A stretch of DNA of 5,986 bases from Kiritimatiellota bacterium (GTDB lineage Bacteria > Verrucomicrobiota > Kiritimatiellia > RFP12 > UBA1067), in contig WRML01000156.1 of NCBI GenBank assembly GCA_009777165.1, positions 1 through 5,986 on the forward strand, given 5' to 3'. The translations under genes were made by a program, and so were the position numbers. Position 1 is the first letter of the stretch. Every line of letters starts with the position of its first letter. Positions 5,854-5,986 of the stretch are shown here, piece after piece. The notes beneath the pieces were generated by a model, which did not search any database, had not been told where the DNA came from, and saw only the letters and a program-made list of their open reading frames with translations.

Positions 5854-5986
5854 TACACCATTAGACCAGTTGGGATATAAACAGAAAACCCATGTAAGTC
5901 GTTGCAAACAAACATACTGCGACAAAAATTCGCTTTTATCGTAAGTCCTTTGCCTATAAGATGTTATGCGTATTTTTCCTTATATC
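5854..5986. other. AT-rich intergenic tail without a recognisable gene
   Basis: No coding region, tRNA or rRNA is apparent on either strand. GTAAGTC occurs at 5894-5900 and again at 5941-5947, each followed shortly by TTGC or TTTGC. TATAAG at 5955-5960 resembles a -10 box, but no convincing -35 hexamer stands at the right distance. A gene promoter reading rightward out of the window is possible but unproven. Confidence 0.4.

Noticed and set aside
5854..5986. A tRNA or small RNA gene in the right-hand tail
   Set aside because: No cloverleaf arms, no TTCGA-type T-loop and no CCA end were found; the sequence is AT-rich with only weak pairing.
1..5986. CRISPR array, insertion sequence, prophage or defence system
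   Set aside because: No regularly spaced repeats, transposase, integrase or known defence domain is visible. The genes are housekeeping and envelope functions.

Overview
The window is ordinary bacterial chromosomal DNA, moderately GC-rich. Its centrepiece is a complete rpoB (RNA polymerase beta subunit, 1280 aa). The RpoB N-terminus, its lineage-specific inserts and the neighbouring STAS-MlaE permease suggest a Gram-negative member of the PVC group, perhaps Kiritimatiellota, Lentisphaerota or Verrucomicrobiota. That placement is by eye from remembered protein character, not from a search.

Layout. Positions 1-1551 hold a minus-strand operon read right to left: a small membrane-anchored coiled-coil protein of septum-formation-initiator (FtsB/DivIC) type, then a STAS-MlaE lipid-transport permease, then the first 41 codons of its ABC ATPase (MlaF type), which runs off the left edge. 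Positions 1552-1909 are a divergent control region. It has a minus-strand promoter for the operon, a block of helically phased A/T tracts, a good sigma70-type promoter for rpoB, and a roughly 225-nt GC-rich leader that can form strong and mutually exclusive helices. The leader ends in a possible 7-codon mini-ORF stopping three bases before the rpoB start. Positions 1910-5752 are rpoB. Positions 5753-5986 contain no recognisable gene: an intrinsic terminator sits inside a compound palindromic element, followed by AT-rich DNA.

How the parts fit. The minus-strand genes point to envelope work: lipid transport between the membranes by a Mla-type system, plus a divisome-like small protein. rpoB is the essential transcription gene. 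The most notable point is context: rpoB has its own promoter, leader and terminator and is flanked by neither rplJ-rplL nor rpoC, which accompany it in most bacteria. The window holds no sign of a new defence system, mobile element or CRISPR array. The best leads are the isolated rpoB unit and its structured leader.
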